A stretch of 64,000 nucleotides of DNA from Aureobasidium sp. EXF-3400. Taxonomy: Eukaryota > Ascomycota > Dothideomycetes > Dothideales > Saccotheciaceae. Of the stretch, positions 1 through 9,848 are shown one piece after another (position 1 is the stretch's first letter; each line of letters begins with the position of its first letter). The notes under the pieces are model-generated. The model was not told the DNA's origin, ran no database searches, and saw nothing but the letters and a program-made list of their open reading frames with translations. Position numbers and translations under genes: made by a program. The stretch covers positions 1 through 64,000 of the forward strand of contig SWBL01000103.1 of NCBI GenBank assembly GCA_024195585.1. The letters run 5' to 3'.

Positions 1-227
1 ATCTAGAGAGGGTAGACCACCTATTTCCTTTGTTACACCCAGATTTTAGAGTTTAGGAGCAGGATATAGCTTATATAGTATTGTATCGAAGTGTTGCAAT
101 CCCTATATATTTTTTATTCCCATATTTTTTTTTCTATCCCCGTGTACTTTTCATGATCTCTCATAACCCTCCAAAACTCAATTGATCCTCCATCACTCTC
201 TCCTCGTCCACAGCTGCCACTCGCCGT

Positions 228-1667
228 CTAAACCTGCCATTGCTTGACGTGAGAAATCAAGTCCAGTCTGCTCTGGTAGATGCTCTGCAAGTTTGCGCGT
301 CTCTGCTTGTCCCCAATGTTGTGTCCAGTGATGAGGATAAGCGTAAAGAAAGACTCGACGATGCTTGGCGGAACGTTGCAGATGATCTGTCCCAGCTCAT
401 TCCAGTGCATCACACTAGCCACAATTAGCAGACCCAGGATAGCCACCAGGCCAACTACCACAGTGTATTCGTGCGAGCAGAAGTTACCCATGGCGATGGA
501 GAAGCGCAAGTCCGCTCGAGTCACCACTTGAGTCTCACTGGCTCGTGAGTTGGGGGCGCCAATGATGGCGACCAGGTCTGCATCGTCGAGGATTTGCTGC
601 TCGTAGTGCTTGTCTTCATAACGAGCGCATACGTTGCTCAAGTTCTTGAGTACGAACCCGTCGTTCATTCCGATGAGACCTGCGTATGTGCCAATCAACA
701 ACCACCAATTTGCGTCGAACTTCATGACAGGGCCAATGACAATCCAAACAACCAGAATCAGTGTCAGCAGAGCGATGCCCAACAAGGTCCCAACAAGGTC
801 GGCGTAGAAGTTGATGGCGCGTTGGAGTTTACTAATTGCTGGGGCCTCAATGACGACGGCCTCGTTCTCGATGCTGTCTTTTGTGACGTCCCGAAGCAAG
901 ATCTCGAGGTCCGTGTCGACTGTCATGAGTCTAGTGGCGCATTGCTGTAAGAACTTCTCATGTCGCTCACGGTCGTTGGCAAGAAGAGCAAGCATGAAGA
1001 CCATGAGGGCTGACGTGGAAGTGTTGATGTAGAAGAACCAGACGTCTGACCAGTGGCAGTAGTGTCCAAAGGCAAGCCAAACGATGATGCAAACCACATA
1101 TCCAGTCACGGTTGCAATGTGACCCATGAATGCAGAAACTGCATTGCAGATTCTACCAATCATGCCCTCAGTAGGTAAGTCGGCACAGGTGTTCAGTGCA
1201 TCGCCAAGGAGTGAGTTGACCTGCGGTGGCTTTTCCATGCGAGACAATGTGCGAAGCATTCTCTTGTGGCTCAGAGTCCTGGACTGCAGATGACAAGCCA
1301 CGACCAAACCCTGCTCATGTGCATTCAACTGCTGACGCACCAAGAAAGCATCGAAAACCATGTTGATGATAGCCTGCGCATCCGAGATTCCGACTTGCCA
1401 GCCAGTGTTCTGCGAGAACTTGATGCCAGCCAATGCCCAGGCCAACAAAGCCGCAACAGTACAGAACAACACAGTGTTCGATCCCGAGACTGCGACAACC
1501 TTGTCCAACCAGCGATCGAGTCTTTTGGTTTTGGCTGTGTTGATGCTGATGCTCTTGACGGTCGCATCCATCTCTTCCTTCTGCGACACAGGAAGGTGAG
1601 TTGGTGCAGCTTCACGAACTGCCCCTCTTGCTCCGATCGAGCAGAAGAAAGTTGCCAAGGAGTTCAT
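228..1667 (-). CDS. Low-affinity iron permease, Fet4 family
   Basis: Single uninterrupted frame of 479 codons starting at ATG 1665-1667. The protein has about seven hydrophobic spans (for example around residues 65-83, 185-210, 215-230, 290-312, 320-340, 400-420 and 440-460), arranged as two similar halves, as in the low-affinity iron permease family (PF04120) typified by yeast Fet4. Family knowledge: these plasma-membrane carriers move Fe2+ and other divalent metals when metal is plentiful. The length is close to fungal homologues, although yeast Fet4 is longer (552 residues). An N-terminal cytosolic stretch of about 60 residues precedes the first span, followed by a charged loop with a KRLDRWLDK motif. 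The family call is firm; metal specificity is inference. No introns are needed. Confidence 0.88.
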   Translation of the reverse strand: MNSLATFFCSIGARGAVREAAPTHLPVSQKEEMDATVKSISINTAKTKRLDRWLDKVVAVSGSNTVLFCTVAALLAWALAGIKFSQNTGWQVGISDAQAIINMVFDAFLVRQQLNAHEQGLVVACHLQSRTLSHKRMLRTLSRMEKPPQVNSLLGDALNTCADLPTEGMIGRICNAVSAFMGHIATVTGYVVCIIVWLAFGHYCHWSDVWFFYINTSTSALMVFMLALLANDRERHEKFLQQCATRLMTVDTDLEILLRDVTKDSIENEAVVIEAPAISKLQRAINFYADLVGTLLGIALLTLILVVWIVIGPVMKFDANWWLLIGTYAGLIGMNDGFVLKNLSNVCARYEDKHYEQQILDDADLVAIIGAPNSRASETQVVTRADLRFSIAMGNFCSHEYTVVVGLVAILGLLIVASVMHWNELGQIICNVPPSIVESFFTLILITGHNIGDKQRRANLQSIYQSRLDLISHVKQWQV

Positions 1668-2938
1668 AGTGATGACTGAGGTCGAGTTCTGTTCTGGTAT
1701 TTTGGTTCACTTTGGACTATCCTGTACCAGCCGTGGCTGAATGTCAGCAGAGGGTCGGCTTACAAGCTAACACATGAGACACAAAATACCTAGTTCGAGT
1801 TGGAGGCACTTATGGTGGCAGGCGTGCAATTGATGCGACGACTCTGATCTGACGAGGTGCTGCGAGAAATGCCAGGGCTGCGATGATGACCATGCCTGAG
1901 TGTAGAGAGATTGTACGGAAAATAAGAAGAATTGTTCTTGAGTGCAGAGCAGAAAGTGACTGTAGCAAAAGTGCTTGCAAGATGGCAGAAGGAGAGGGCA
2001 CTTAGTCGTTATATGAGTTTTCGAGAAAGATATGAATAGCGCCATACAATCCATCAGGAAAAAAAACTTGTTGTTGGCCTGGGCTAACTTGCCCAACATG
2101 CAAATTGTATGAGGCACGTAAATACCGCAAGCCGAGCTGAGCCTATTGATGAGTGATTTTAGCACAACTCATGCAGGTGCTGAGGTGAGCTTCCGATCTG
2201 GGCCTCCTCGATATGAATCTGTCCTGTTCCTGAAGATCTTGCTTTCCACTGTGTCTGGACAAGTGCGACGTTTTCTGAAGCCAGCGCTGTCGCAACTGGC
2301 CAACTCGTGGGAACACGTTCTGTGCAACGATCACCGTGTGGATCTCGAGAAGGCGTAAAGCTTGTGTAGGCTTGATTTGGCTTGTCCTGCGGGGTACTCT
2401 AAGGCCTTGGACTCGACTCCGTGTTCTGCCTTTCTTCCTGCTAGCTGTCGATTTGGAGCTGTGACCGTCGCATCGAACGCGATGTTACGGGTATGCTAAC
2501 AAAAAAGCTCTTCGCATGAAGGTCGCGGGCATGTCACTGCTTGCGGGAACGAGATTCCTGCCTGATGCGCTCTGCAGTAGTTACACAAGACATGTCTTGA
2601 TGAGTTGTCAGCCAAAAGCGTAAAGTTCCTGTCTCCCGCCCCGGAAAACTTCGAGTGACATTCTAGCTCGTTGGCATTTGTCGCGACGCGGATGACACAG
2701 ACGTGGCGCGTACTACCAACACGGGGAGCCGTTGATGACGCGTCCAGTGTGCAAAACAGGCACTTATTAAACAACGATGACCCGTCACATCTGCTGAGAA
2801 AAACGAGATGACCTGAAGAACACATGGGTTGATCGGACGACTGTGATGCGAAACTGCTTAGGCAGGAATTCTGATCTTGTCACACAGGCCGTCACCTCAA
2901 TCTCTTAGTCTTCCCCTCCGGTCAGATCAAGAAACGGT
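1668..2938. other. Intergenic region, no supported gene
   Basis: About 1.27 kb between the divergently transcribed iron permease and the AIM6-like gene. It contains only short frames rich in Cys, Ser and His with no recognisable domain, and should hold both promoters. I see no repeat or RNA gene here. Confidence 0.6.
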
Positions 2939-4276
2939 ATGCGTAGAATGCCACTAGGTCACGCCGATCTCGAACGCGTCAATCAAAGACTCCTCAGATA
3001 CTCAGAAGAGAATCCAATAAACAAAGAGGGAGACGACATGGCAATGGACTACGCAGATGGAAATTCGCAGCAAGACTTCTATCGCGACATGGAATCTCTC
3101 GCTGGTCGTTCAAAATATCAAAGGTCGACCTTCTCTGCTTTGAGTTGTCGAGGATTGAAAAGGCCGATAATCGCAAGCGCAACAACCTGCTCGATCATAC
3201 TGTTAGCTCATGCATCTTGAAGCGCGCTCTATTCTTTCGCTGACAGCTTGAACAGCTTGTTGTTTTGGCTGCTATCACCAGCCTATTCCCATGATGAGTA
3301 CGATATTGTGTTCAAGAACGGCCCTGCAAGTACCTTCTCAGCGTCGCGATTCGAAAATCGACAATACTCGTTCTTGCACAATGTGCTTCCTGTACCGTGT
3401 CATTCGCATAACGACTACTGGCGACGGACACCCTTGTATGCCGCATTGGGTTCAGGCTGTATCAGCGTGGAAGCAGATGTGTGGCTGTTCGACGACGATT
3501 TGTTTGTCGGTCACAGTGTGAAAAGCCTAAACTCTGTTTCCACGCTCAGGTCTGTGTATCTTGACCCTCTCTATCGCATCTTGGAAGCGGCCAACGCAGA
3601 GTCGGTCATCGGAGGTGTAGCTACTGATGGGTTACAAGGCGTGTTTGCTGCATATCCAACACAGACACTTGTCCTGCTTGTCGACTTCAAGACGGAAGGC
3701 CCGGAGACATATTTGAAATTGCATGAACAGTTGCAAGGACTCCGTGATGCAGGATGGCTCACGCACTGGAATGGAACAGATCGCGTCGAACGACCGCTCA
3801 CGGTAGTCATATCTGGATATGCGCCTTTTGACATGATCGCACATGCCAACACTACCTACCGCGATATCTTCTTTGACGCTCCTCTAACATCACTGGAAGC
3901 TGATGGCGACCCTGCTACAGTCGACCTGTCAAGCGACGAATCCGCAGCACCTTTGTCGCGATGGGACCCTAGCATGCTACGATACAAGTACAACCCAAGC
4001 AACTCGTGGTATGCATCCAGCAATGCCAGAAACGTCGATCATAGCATCTCTTCTTGGTTCGCCGTCACGCCCGAACAAATCGAGGAGCTGAGACAGCATA
4101 TACGGCAGGCTGAGGTCAGAGGGTTAAGATCCAGATATTGGGGTACACCGAGATGGCCACGCTCTCTACGTGATGAGATTTGGCAGGTATTGTTGCAGCA
4201 GGGTGCCAGTGTCCTCAACGTTGACGATCTGCGTGCTGCGAGAAAGGGATCTTGGGGTCGTTGGAACGACCAGTGA
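2939..4276 (+). CDS. AIM6-like membrane-anchored phosphodiesterase-fold protein
   Basis: Two exons: 2939-3201 and 3256-4276, giving 427 residues (an acceptor at 3246/3247 is also in frame and adds three). The intron has a GT donor and a CTGAC branch site 11 nt before the acceptor. Splicing builds one long hydrophobic anchor (residues about 70-95) from the end of exon 1 and the start of exon 2. The lumenal part begins soon after with the AIM6 family signature CHSHNDYWRRTPLYAAL, then SVEADVWL and LLVDFK. This resembles the PLC-like/glycerophosphodiester phosphodiesterase TIM-barrel fold. In yeast AIM6 is named from a mitochondrial-inheritance screen and its chemistry is not established. An unspliced start in exon 2 would lack an ATG. 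The family call is strong; enzymatic activity is unknown. Confidence 0.85.
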
Positions 4277-4617
4277 TGCATCGAAGCATTTGTGGATCGT
4301 GTGCATACTCAATCAATGTAGCATTGCTTTGATCACACCTGGAGAAGTCAGACTTTACTTGATCCCTAAGTATAATACACATGCATGACCATCAATGATC
4401 AGAACTGACACACATTGTCATTTTCTATACACCAAATCATATATTGGGCTTTTTCATGTAAGCAAGAGTTAGCATCGAAGGGGGTGTCAAACAAGAGAGA
4501 TTCATATCAGTCTGTTGACTGAGTTGTTGTATAAAGGGGTGGTAGACGGACTCATCAGTGGTTGGATGATCTATGACATGGAGTGTAAGGAACTGATGAA
4601 ATGAGATTGCATGTTGA
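4277..4617. other. Short intergenic region
   Basis: About 340 nt between the 3' ends of two convergent reading frames. It is moderately AT-rich and probably holds both 3' untranslated regions. No feature is recognised. Confidence 0.5.
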
Positions 4618-5271
4618 TCAAGAAATAAGATCCCAATCCTCATCACCAGAGCCCTCGTCACTCAGTGGCATCTCGTTCTTCATATTCTCCCCATTCTGGA
4701 TGTCCAATCTCCTCATGTATTTGTATGTAGTCTCCCGCGTCCAAAGTTTACCGTCTGTGTCCCTCCACATAGAGTCTTCATGTGCCATTGAGAGCCTCTC
4801 GGATCCATGCGGCATGATCTTGTATTCGCGAAGAATCACATTTTCGGGAGATTTGTACTCCCATCGGCCGTCTTTGGCGTTCCAAGTTCGATTGAATTTC
4901 TGCTCTCCGCTCAGTCCAGCAGGGTGGTACAAGAGCGGGTCGTCGTCGTCCAGTTTCTTGGTCGGGTTTTTGTATCTGGCAAGCTTCTGGAACATCTTGT
5001 ATCTGTATCCGACGGTTGGATGATTTTCCTCATTGGTAGATCCGGGCGCATCGTACTCTACGTCTGGCGCATAAGTACCAGGCTTGCGGAACTTTGAACC
5101 GTCAAGATGATACGTTCGAGTGTAGCTGTCGATGATTGTGCCAGTACCCCAACTCGCGGTGGTCGGTGTTGGGCACCTTTGGTCTGGTGAGAGAGTGCAT
5201 AACAGGTTGTGGGTCGCACATCGTCCCCAGGTTCTCTCGGCGGCTTCCTTCTGGTCTGAGAAAGTTTCAAT
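4618..5271 (-). CDS. Unidentified protein, 3' part of a reading frame
   Basis: This frame is open on the minus strand from about 5271 to a stop at 4618 (about 217 codons), but its first ATG is at 4995, so the 5' part is probably an upstream exon not resolved here. The composition is protein-like rather than random: hydrophilic, rich in Trp and Tyr, with paired aromatic/charged motifs such as GTYAPDVEYDAPGS, RTWNAKDGRWEYKSPENVI and DSMWRDTDGKLWTRETTYKY, and an acidic tail DEGSGDEDWDLIS. A possible 3' splice acceptor (CTTTCTCAG) lies near 5254. The 5' portion overlaps the tail of the degenerate POT transporter in another frame. I do not recognise a family. It may be a real gene or a fragment. 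Confidence 0.4.
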   Translation of the reverse strand: METFSDQKEAAERTWGRCATHNLLCTLSPDQRCPTPTTASWGTGTIIDSYTRTYHLDGSKFRKPGTYAPDVEYDAPGSTNEENHPTVGYRYKMFQKLARYKNPTKKLDDDDPLLYHPAGLSGEQKFNRTWNAKDGRWEYKSPENVILREYKIMPHGSERLSMAHEDSMWRDTDGKLWTRETTYKYMRRLDIQNGENMKNEMPLSDEGSGDEDWDLIS

Positions 5272-6540
5272 TCATACTTGCGTAGTTCCTCGTTAAGCCC
5301 ATCCATATGATTCTGTCGTGCTTGAGCATCTTGGTCAAATACTGTGTCATTGATCGAGACATAGTTGCTGATTTGATCCAGCATCCAAGCAAACGTGATA
5401 TTGATAGCACAGCCGGCGAGGAACACTCCATAGGACAATCCTGCGTATGTCTAGACCATGTGAGGATCTTTCGAGACCGGTGAGAGCGCGACTCCAAGTG
5501 CAGCTTCTGCGGCAATGACCATCCAAAATATGGAAGACACAAGAACTCGCAGATCGGCAGGTGCCTTCAGATATGCTACTTCGAGTCCAGTGGTGATGAC
5601 GAAAATTTCCGATAGCGCTCCAAACATATATGCAGGCAATTGAATCCAGACATCGATGCTGCTGGGTGGACTTTTGTAGATGTGGTACTGCAGAACTAAT
5701 CAAAGCGTTAACTAAAATTCTTGACCGTGATTCTCAATACTTACAATTAAAGTCGGGATCAAGGTGAGTGTGAATATGGTCTCAATGTTCTGCATCATGT
5801 CGTTTGGTGTACTGCCCAGTTTTATGGAACCCGCCTGCAGAATCAGGTTATTGAAGATCTGTATCTAGCAAAGAAAGTAGAAAGGCAGCAATAAGAAGAG
5901 CTGTGGATTGTCAGTGAACGTTAGCTAGAGTCAAGATTCACCCAGTCTCTTCCCTTGCATGCACCAAGCCCACTCTTGATCTGACTTACATACAGATCCG
6001 TGTATCTAGATTTGCTGGCAACTTTGTGTCGCTCAAGATGACCTCTTCTAAAGCAGAGAGCTTGGCCTTGTCCAAGCCGCCTTCTTTCATCCCGACCATG
6101 ACAGTCCTGAACGCATCAACAACTGGTGAACCGGTCGGTCCCGTTTTGTTGATCTTCTTGCTGAAAGCCAAGAATACTGCCAACACGACCAAGAAGACTC
6201 TGTTGTATTATCAGCTGGCCGAAATTATGGTTACGGCACATGTATGTAGACTCACAGTAAGGGCAAAAGGTAGGCGAGCCAGAAAGACGCTTCCTTTTCG
6301 ATTGCAACTGTCATTCATGATGACAAGCCGCCAATGTTGACAGCCCAGTAGTACCACATGAAAACCCGAGCAGTAGTCAATGCAGGATCAACCACTAAAA
6401 CCTCTCCAGACTCCGAGGTCTTCAGACGCTTTCCCTCATCGGTAGTCTGCTCACCACAAAGAGGAGCGATGCAAGCTTTGAGTCCTCCTGTACCGATATC
6501 TATCAAGATCATCGCAGTGACCAGGCCGCCCATTGTTCAA
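5272..6540 (-). pseudogene. POT/PTR2-family peptide transporter, degenerate
   Basis: Stretches in minus-strand frames match successive parts of proton-coupled oligopeptide transporters. MILIDIGTGGLKACIAPL is the conserved GTGG segment. FMWYYWAVNIGGL and FWLAYLLPLL are the next spans. SKKINKTGPTGSPVVDAFR is the central loop. PAYMFGALSEIFVITTGLEV and YLKAPADLRVLV are the hallmark C-terminal motif, followed by ALSPVSKDP. In-frame stops interrupt conserved sequence at 6315-6317 (TGA just after GGLSS) and at 5451-5453 (TAG, where the family usually has Trp in DP..VW.Y). No GT-AG intron removes the latter. Tryptophan TGG to TAG on this strand is CpA to TpA on the other, as RIP produces. The N-terminal third is missing or replaced by sugar-transporter sequence. 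Some gaps between matching pieces look like surviving introns. Confidence 0.75.
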
Positions 6541-6850
6541 TCCTCCAGCAAGGCCATTCTGCTTAATCTCACTGTATCCCGCTTGACCTAGAAGCACTGG
6601 CGAGTAAGCAGTAAGAGCAGTGATGCCCGTCCATGACGCCATGGTTTGCAACCAAATGCAAAGCCAGGCTCTACGGCCAAGGTGGGCGCCTAAGGATGAT
6701 CTTGATGAACTCGATGGGAGATGCGGGCTTTGTGTCTTCGGTCGTGGCTACGATTACCTTAAACTCTTGCTCGACATGTTCGTCGTAGTTGCCTCTGACG
6801 GCTCAAGGACTTCACGGGCTTCTTCGTTGCGACTAACGGAATCCAGGTAA
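6541..6850 (-). pseudogene. MFS sugar transporter fragment, frameshifted
   Basis: Minus-strand pieces in different frames together resemble the middle of a sugar porter. SRNEEAREVLEPSEA is the loop after the PESPRWL region. EHVEQEFKVIVATTEDTKP, in the next frame, is the loop preceding TM7. RRAWLCIWLQTMASWTGIT and ALTAYSPVLLGQAGYSE, in the first frame again, correspond to the TM7 QQ.TGIN region. At least two small indels (near 6790 and near 6673) are needed to connect them, and no donor/acceptor pair explains the shifts. The segment ends directly against the POT relic at about 6540, so two unrelated transporter remnants are joined head to tail in one orientation. No N- or C-terminal parts of the sugar porter were found nearby. 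Confidence 0.6.
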
Positions 6851-7562
6851 CAAGGAGAGTCTAGTAGCATCTTGGCAGGTGAATTGATGTTACTATGGCG
6901 GCATTGGTGCCTTGTGGGTCTTTCAACTTCTCAGTGTTAGTTCTTTGTCTTTGGCATTTTTTCTCTAGATTCTCAGAGTATACAGTAGTCAATTCTATAA
7001 AATTTGATACAAGTTGCATATCTGTTCCCCCTCTACAGGCCAGTTAAGTATCTATACGTTGTTGGCACTGCGAGAAAAAGCAGTATGTTTATAGAACTAC
7101 TAGGATAAGAGCGAGAATGGCCACAGTTACAAACGCAAGGAGGGATGGGAATAGATAACATGGCCATGAGCTCAAGTCATTACTAGCATTAATGCCTTAG
7201 TCTCGGTAAGATACGAGAGACTTTCAAGCGATACTACACCGAAGATAAGGAAAAACCCAGAAATGTAAACACAGCGTCCCGATTGGCGGCATCGAGGGTC
7301 CGGCGGCGTTCGTCCCCGCATGTCCCCAGATTCATATACTCTTTACTATGCACCGCCATACCAGAAACACTATTATTCATGATAGCGAAGCCTATCATCA
7401 TTGCTATCGCGCTATAACGTATAGAGTCCGTATCCGTCTTAACCCTAGCAACATAAAAGGTCAGACTCCCCTTCCTTTCGTACCCAATATCGCGGCGTCT
7501 GCAAAGCGGTACACGACGAGAAGACATACCACTTACTGCTCGGTGATCAGCACTACACAAGC
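6851..7562. other. Intergenic region upstream of APC permease
   Basis: About 0.7 kb, AT-rich between 6960 and 7030. It holds only short frames without domain signals and is presumably the promoter of the permease that starts at 7563. Confidence 0.5.
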
Positions 7563-9383
7563 ATGGATCCTGTCGACGAGAAGCGGTCGAATCATGCTGA
7601 AGCCAGCCCTATAGATTTGGACCGGGGTCTGATCGCGCACGTCCGAAACGCGGACTTGCCGACGACTTTGCGGAGGGATGTTAGCACACTAAGCATAATC
7701 GGGCTCGGCATGTCGATATGTAATGGATGGTAGGAACCCTCGAGAGAATAGAAAACAGCACCAGCTAATGCTCCTTCGTATCCAGGGCGGCCATGAGTTC
7801 GACCATAGTCATAGGTCTAGCCCAAGGAGGAACCGTCACGATACTCTACGGCCTCATCGGAATTGCTATCATCAACCTGTGCGTTGCGTTATCCATAGGA
7901 GAACTGGCATCAGCATATCCATCCGCAGGTGGTCAGGTACGTTCAAGCAGTAACACCAACTTGGTTTCTTGGATGTGTGAGTTAATAGACACGTCCAGTA
8001 TATTTGGTCTGCTCTTCTTGCCAAGACACCTCGTGCCCGAAAGATCCTTTCCTTCATCGTTGGCTGGGTGACCGTTTTCGAATGGCTGACGGTAACAGCT
8101 TCTGTGGTTATCATCCTGGCCCAAGTCACATTCGCCATCGTTCAGCTTCTCCATCCAGCTTTCGTCATAGCTCCCTGGCAAGTCTACATGGTCTATCTGG
8201 CGGTCAACATACTGTCCGTCACCTGGAACATCTTTGGTCTACGAAAGATGCCTTGGATAGGGAAGGTCTTTTGTGAGTCTGTACGCCTCAGTCATTCAAC
8301 GCATACACTAACCTTGGCGATCCTGATTCAGTCTACTTTTCTTCGGCTGTCTTTATCAGCGTACTTGTGGCCGTGGTCGCCAAGGCTCCCTCATACCAAT
8401 CTGATACGTTTGTCTGGGGCACTTACACCGACAAGATCGGCTGGACGAGCCCCTTTGTGGTCGTGTCAACTGGGCTTGTCAACCCTGGGTACGTCTATGC
8501 GGGTCTCGACGGCGCGGTGCACATCGCGGAGGAGGTCTTGAACCCAAAGAAGGTCATTCCCCTCACTCTTCTCGCGACTGTTGGCATGGCCTTCATCACC
8601 GGTTTTGCGATCAGCATAGCACTTGCATACACAGTTCAGGACCTCACGGCCGTGGCTAGTTCCGAGTAAGTTCCGCTACTCAACCCACTGTGCTTTGCTC
8701 TAACGAGACGTCAGGTTGCCTTTCCTGACCATCATCGTTCAAGCCACACAAAGCAATGCGGCCGGAGTAGTCCTGATGGTCGCATTTCTTTTCTGCCTCT
8801 TTGTATCTGCAAACTCGGTTCATCACGCCACCGGGCGCCTCATTTGGAGTTTCGCAAAGGACGATGCGTTGCCCTTTTCTGACCGACTAAAGACTGTCCA
8901 TCCGACACTAGGGGTCCCGGTGATGCCTCTGCTCGTTTCCGGCGTCGGTGTGGCGGCGATCGGTGCCGTCTACGTGGGGTCCGCCGCGGGCTTCACGTCC
9001 ATTATCGCGTGCAGCATCATCCTAGGCAACGTCTCGTACGCAATTCCCGCCGCACAGCTACTTCTTCGCAAGAGAGACATGAGCCAAGACCGCTGGCTCA
9101 AGCTTGGGTGGCTTGGTGGCCTAGCCAATGTGGTTGTCATCGTATACACGTTTTTTACAACTGTCATGTGGCTCTTTCCACTCACGCCCAAACCGTCCCA
9201 GCAGGAGATGAGTAAGTCCAAGCCAGGCTGACATTGATAAGAAACACGCGGCTAATTCATGATGGAACAGACTACAGTATTGCCGTTCTCGGCGGAATGG
9301 CAGTCATCGCTACACTGGACTGGCTATTCGTGGTTCGTAAACGTTTTGTTGGCCCGCAGTATGCTGAAGTATCAGAGCTATAG
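7563..9383 (+). CDS. APC-superfamily permease, choline/GABA (amino-acid/choline) type
   Basis: Six exons: 7563-7729, 7786-7936, 7999-8272, 8332-8665, 8715-9211 and 9271-9383, giving 511 residues with all junctions in frame and consensus GTANG/GTNAG donors. After a 40-residue cytosolic N-terminus come about 12 hydrophobic spans. The order of motifs (SIIGLGMSICNGW at TM1, ELASAYPSAGGQYIW at TM3, GLDGAVHIAEEVLNPKK in the loop before TM8, SVHHATGRLIWSFAKDDALP after TM9) is that of the fungal ACT family, which contains the yeast choline carrier Hnm1 and the GABA carrier Uga4. The substrate cannot be read from sequence. Next door lies a Dal81/TamA-like regulator, a class that in yeast controls GABA and allantoin uptake genes, which favours an amino-acid or amine substrate. 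The gene looks intact, unlike the two transporter relics around it. Confidence 0.9.
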
Positions 9384-9482
9384 TCAAGGGGTTTAAAACA
9401 CTATTATTAGTAACAAACTGCTAGAAACAAGAATATTACTATATAATACATACTGATATTATAAAGCCTATATTCCCTAGTT

Positions 9483-9755
9483 TTGGCTCTGTTCTGGCTT
9501 ACGATCAGCATCGTAGCTGCGATCTATATCGCCCTTGCACCCGTGTCCTAAGACCCTTATCTTGATGAGATGTATGCGTCACTGGGCATAGTTGGCTTCA
9601 TCGGTGGCTTAAGACTCTATCTTAGCTTCCAAGACTCTTATGATGATGTGCCGATCATCACAGGACAAGAGGCAGCAATTGTTGAGCTTGACGTGACTGG
9701 AGTCGCCGAGCACGGAGGAAAGCTTGCTATCGAGGAGGGAGGACTGCGAAAGTAG
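9483..9755 (+). pseudogene. Second POT-like transporter relic (C-terminal part)
   Basis: A single frame reads ALFWLTISIVAAIYIALAPV, then a TAA stop at 9549-9551, then DPYLDEMYASLGIVGFIGG and a hydrophilic tail ending with a stop near 9755. The APVS-stop-DP..DEMY order parallels the SPVSKDP..VWTYAG segment at the end of POT transporters, including the relic at 5.3-6.5 kb. It lies just after an AT-rich stretch (9390-9480). The match is short, so this could be another membrane-protein remnant. Confidence 0.4.
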
Positions 9756-9848
9756 TGTGATTAGCGATCACTAGGCCAGTCGACTAGGAAAAGACTGCGA
9801 TAACAGTAGCTCGATAGCACAAGGGTATGATTTTTTGATGCTCAAGTC

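Noticed and set aside
1767..2165. Minus-strand frame of 132 codons upstream of the iron permease
   Set aside because: Rich in Cys/His/Ser without a domain or signal peptide, and it overlaps other frames. It looks like a chance frame in promoter sequence.
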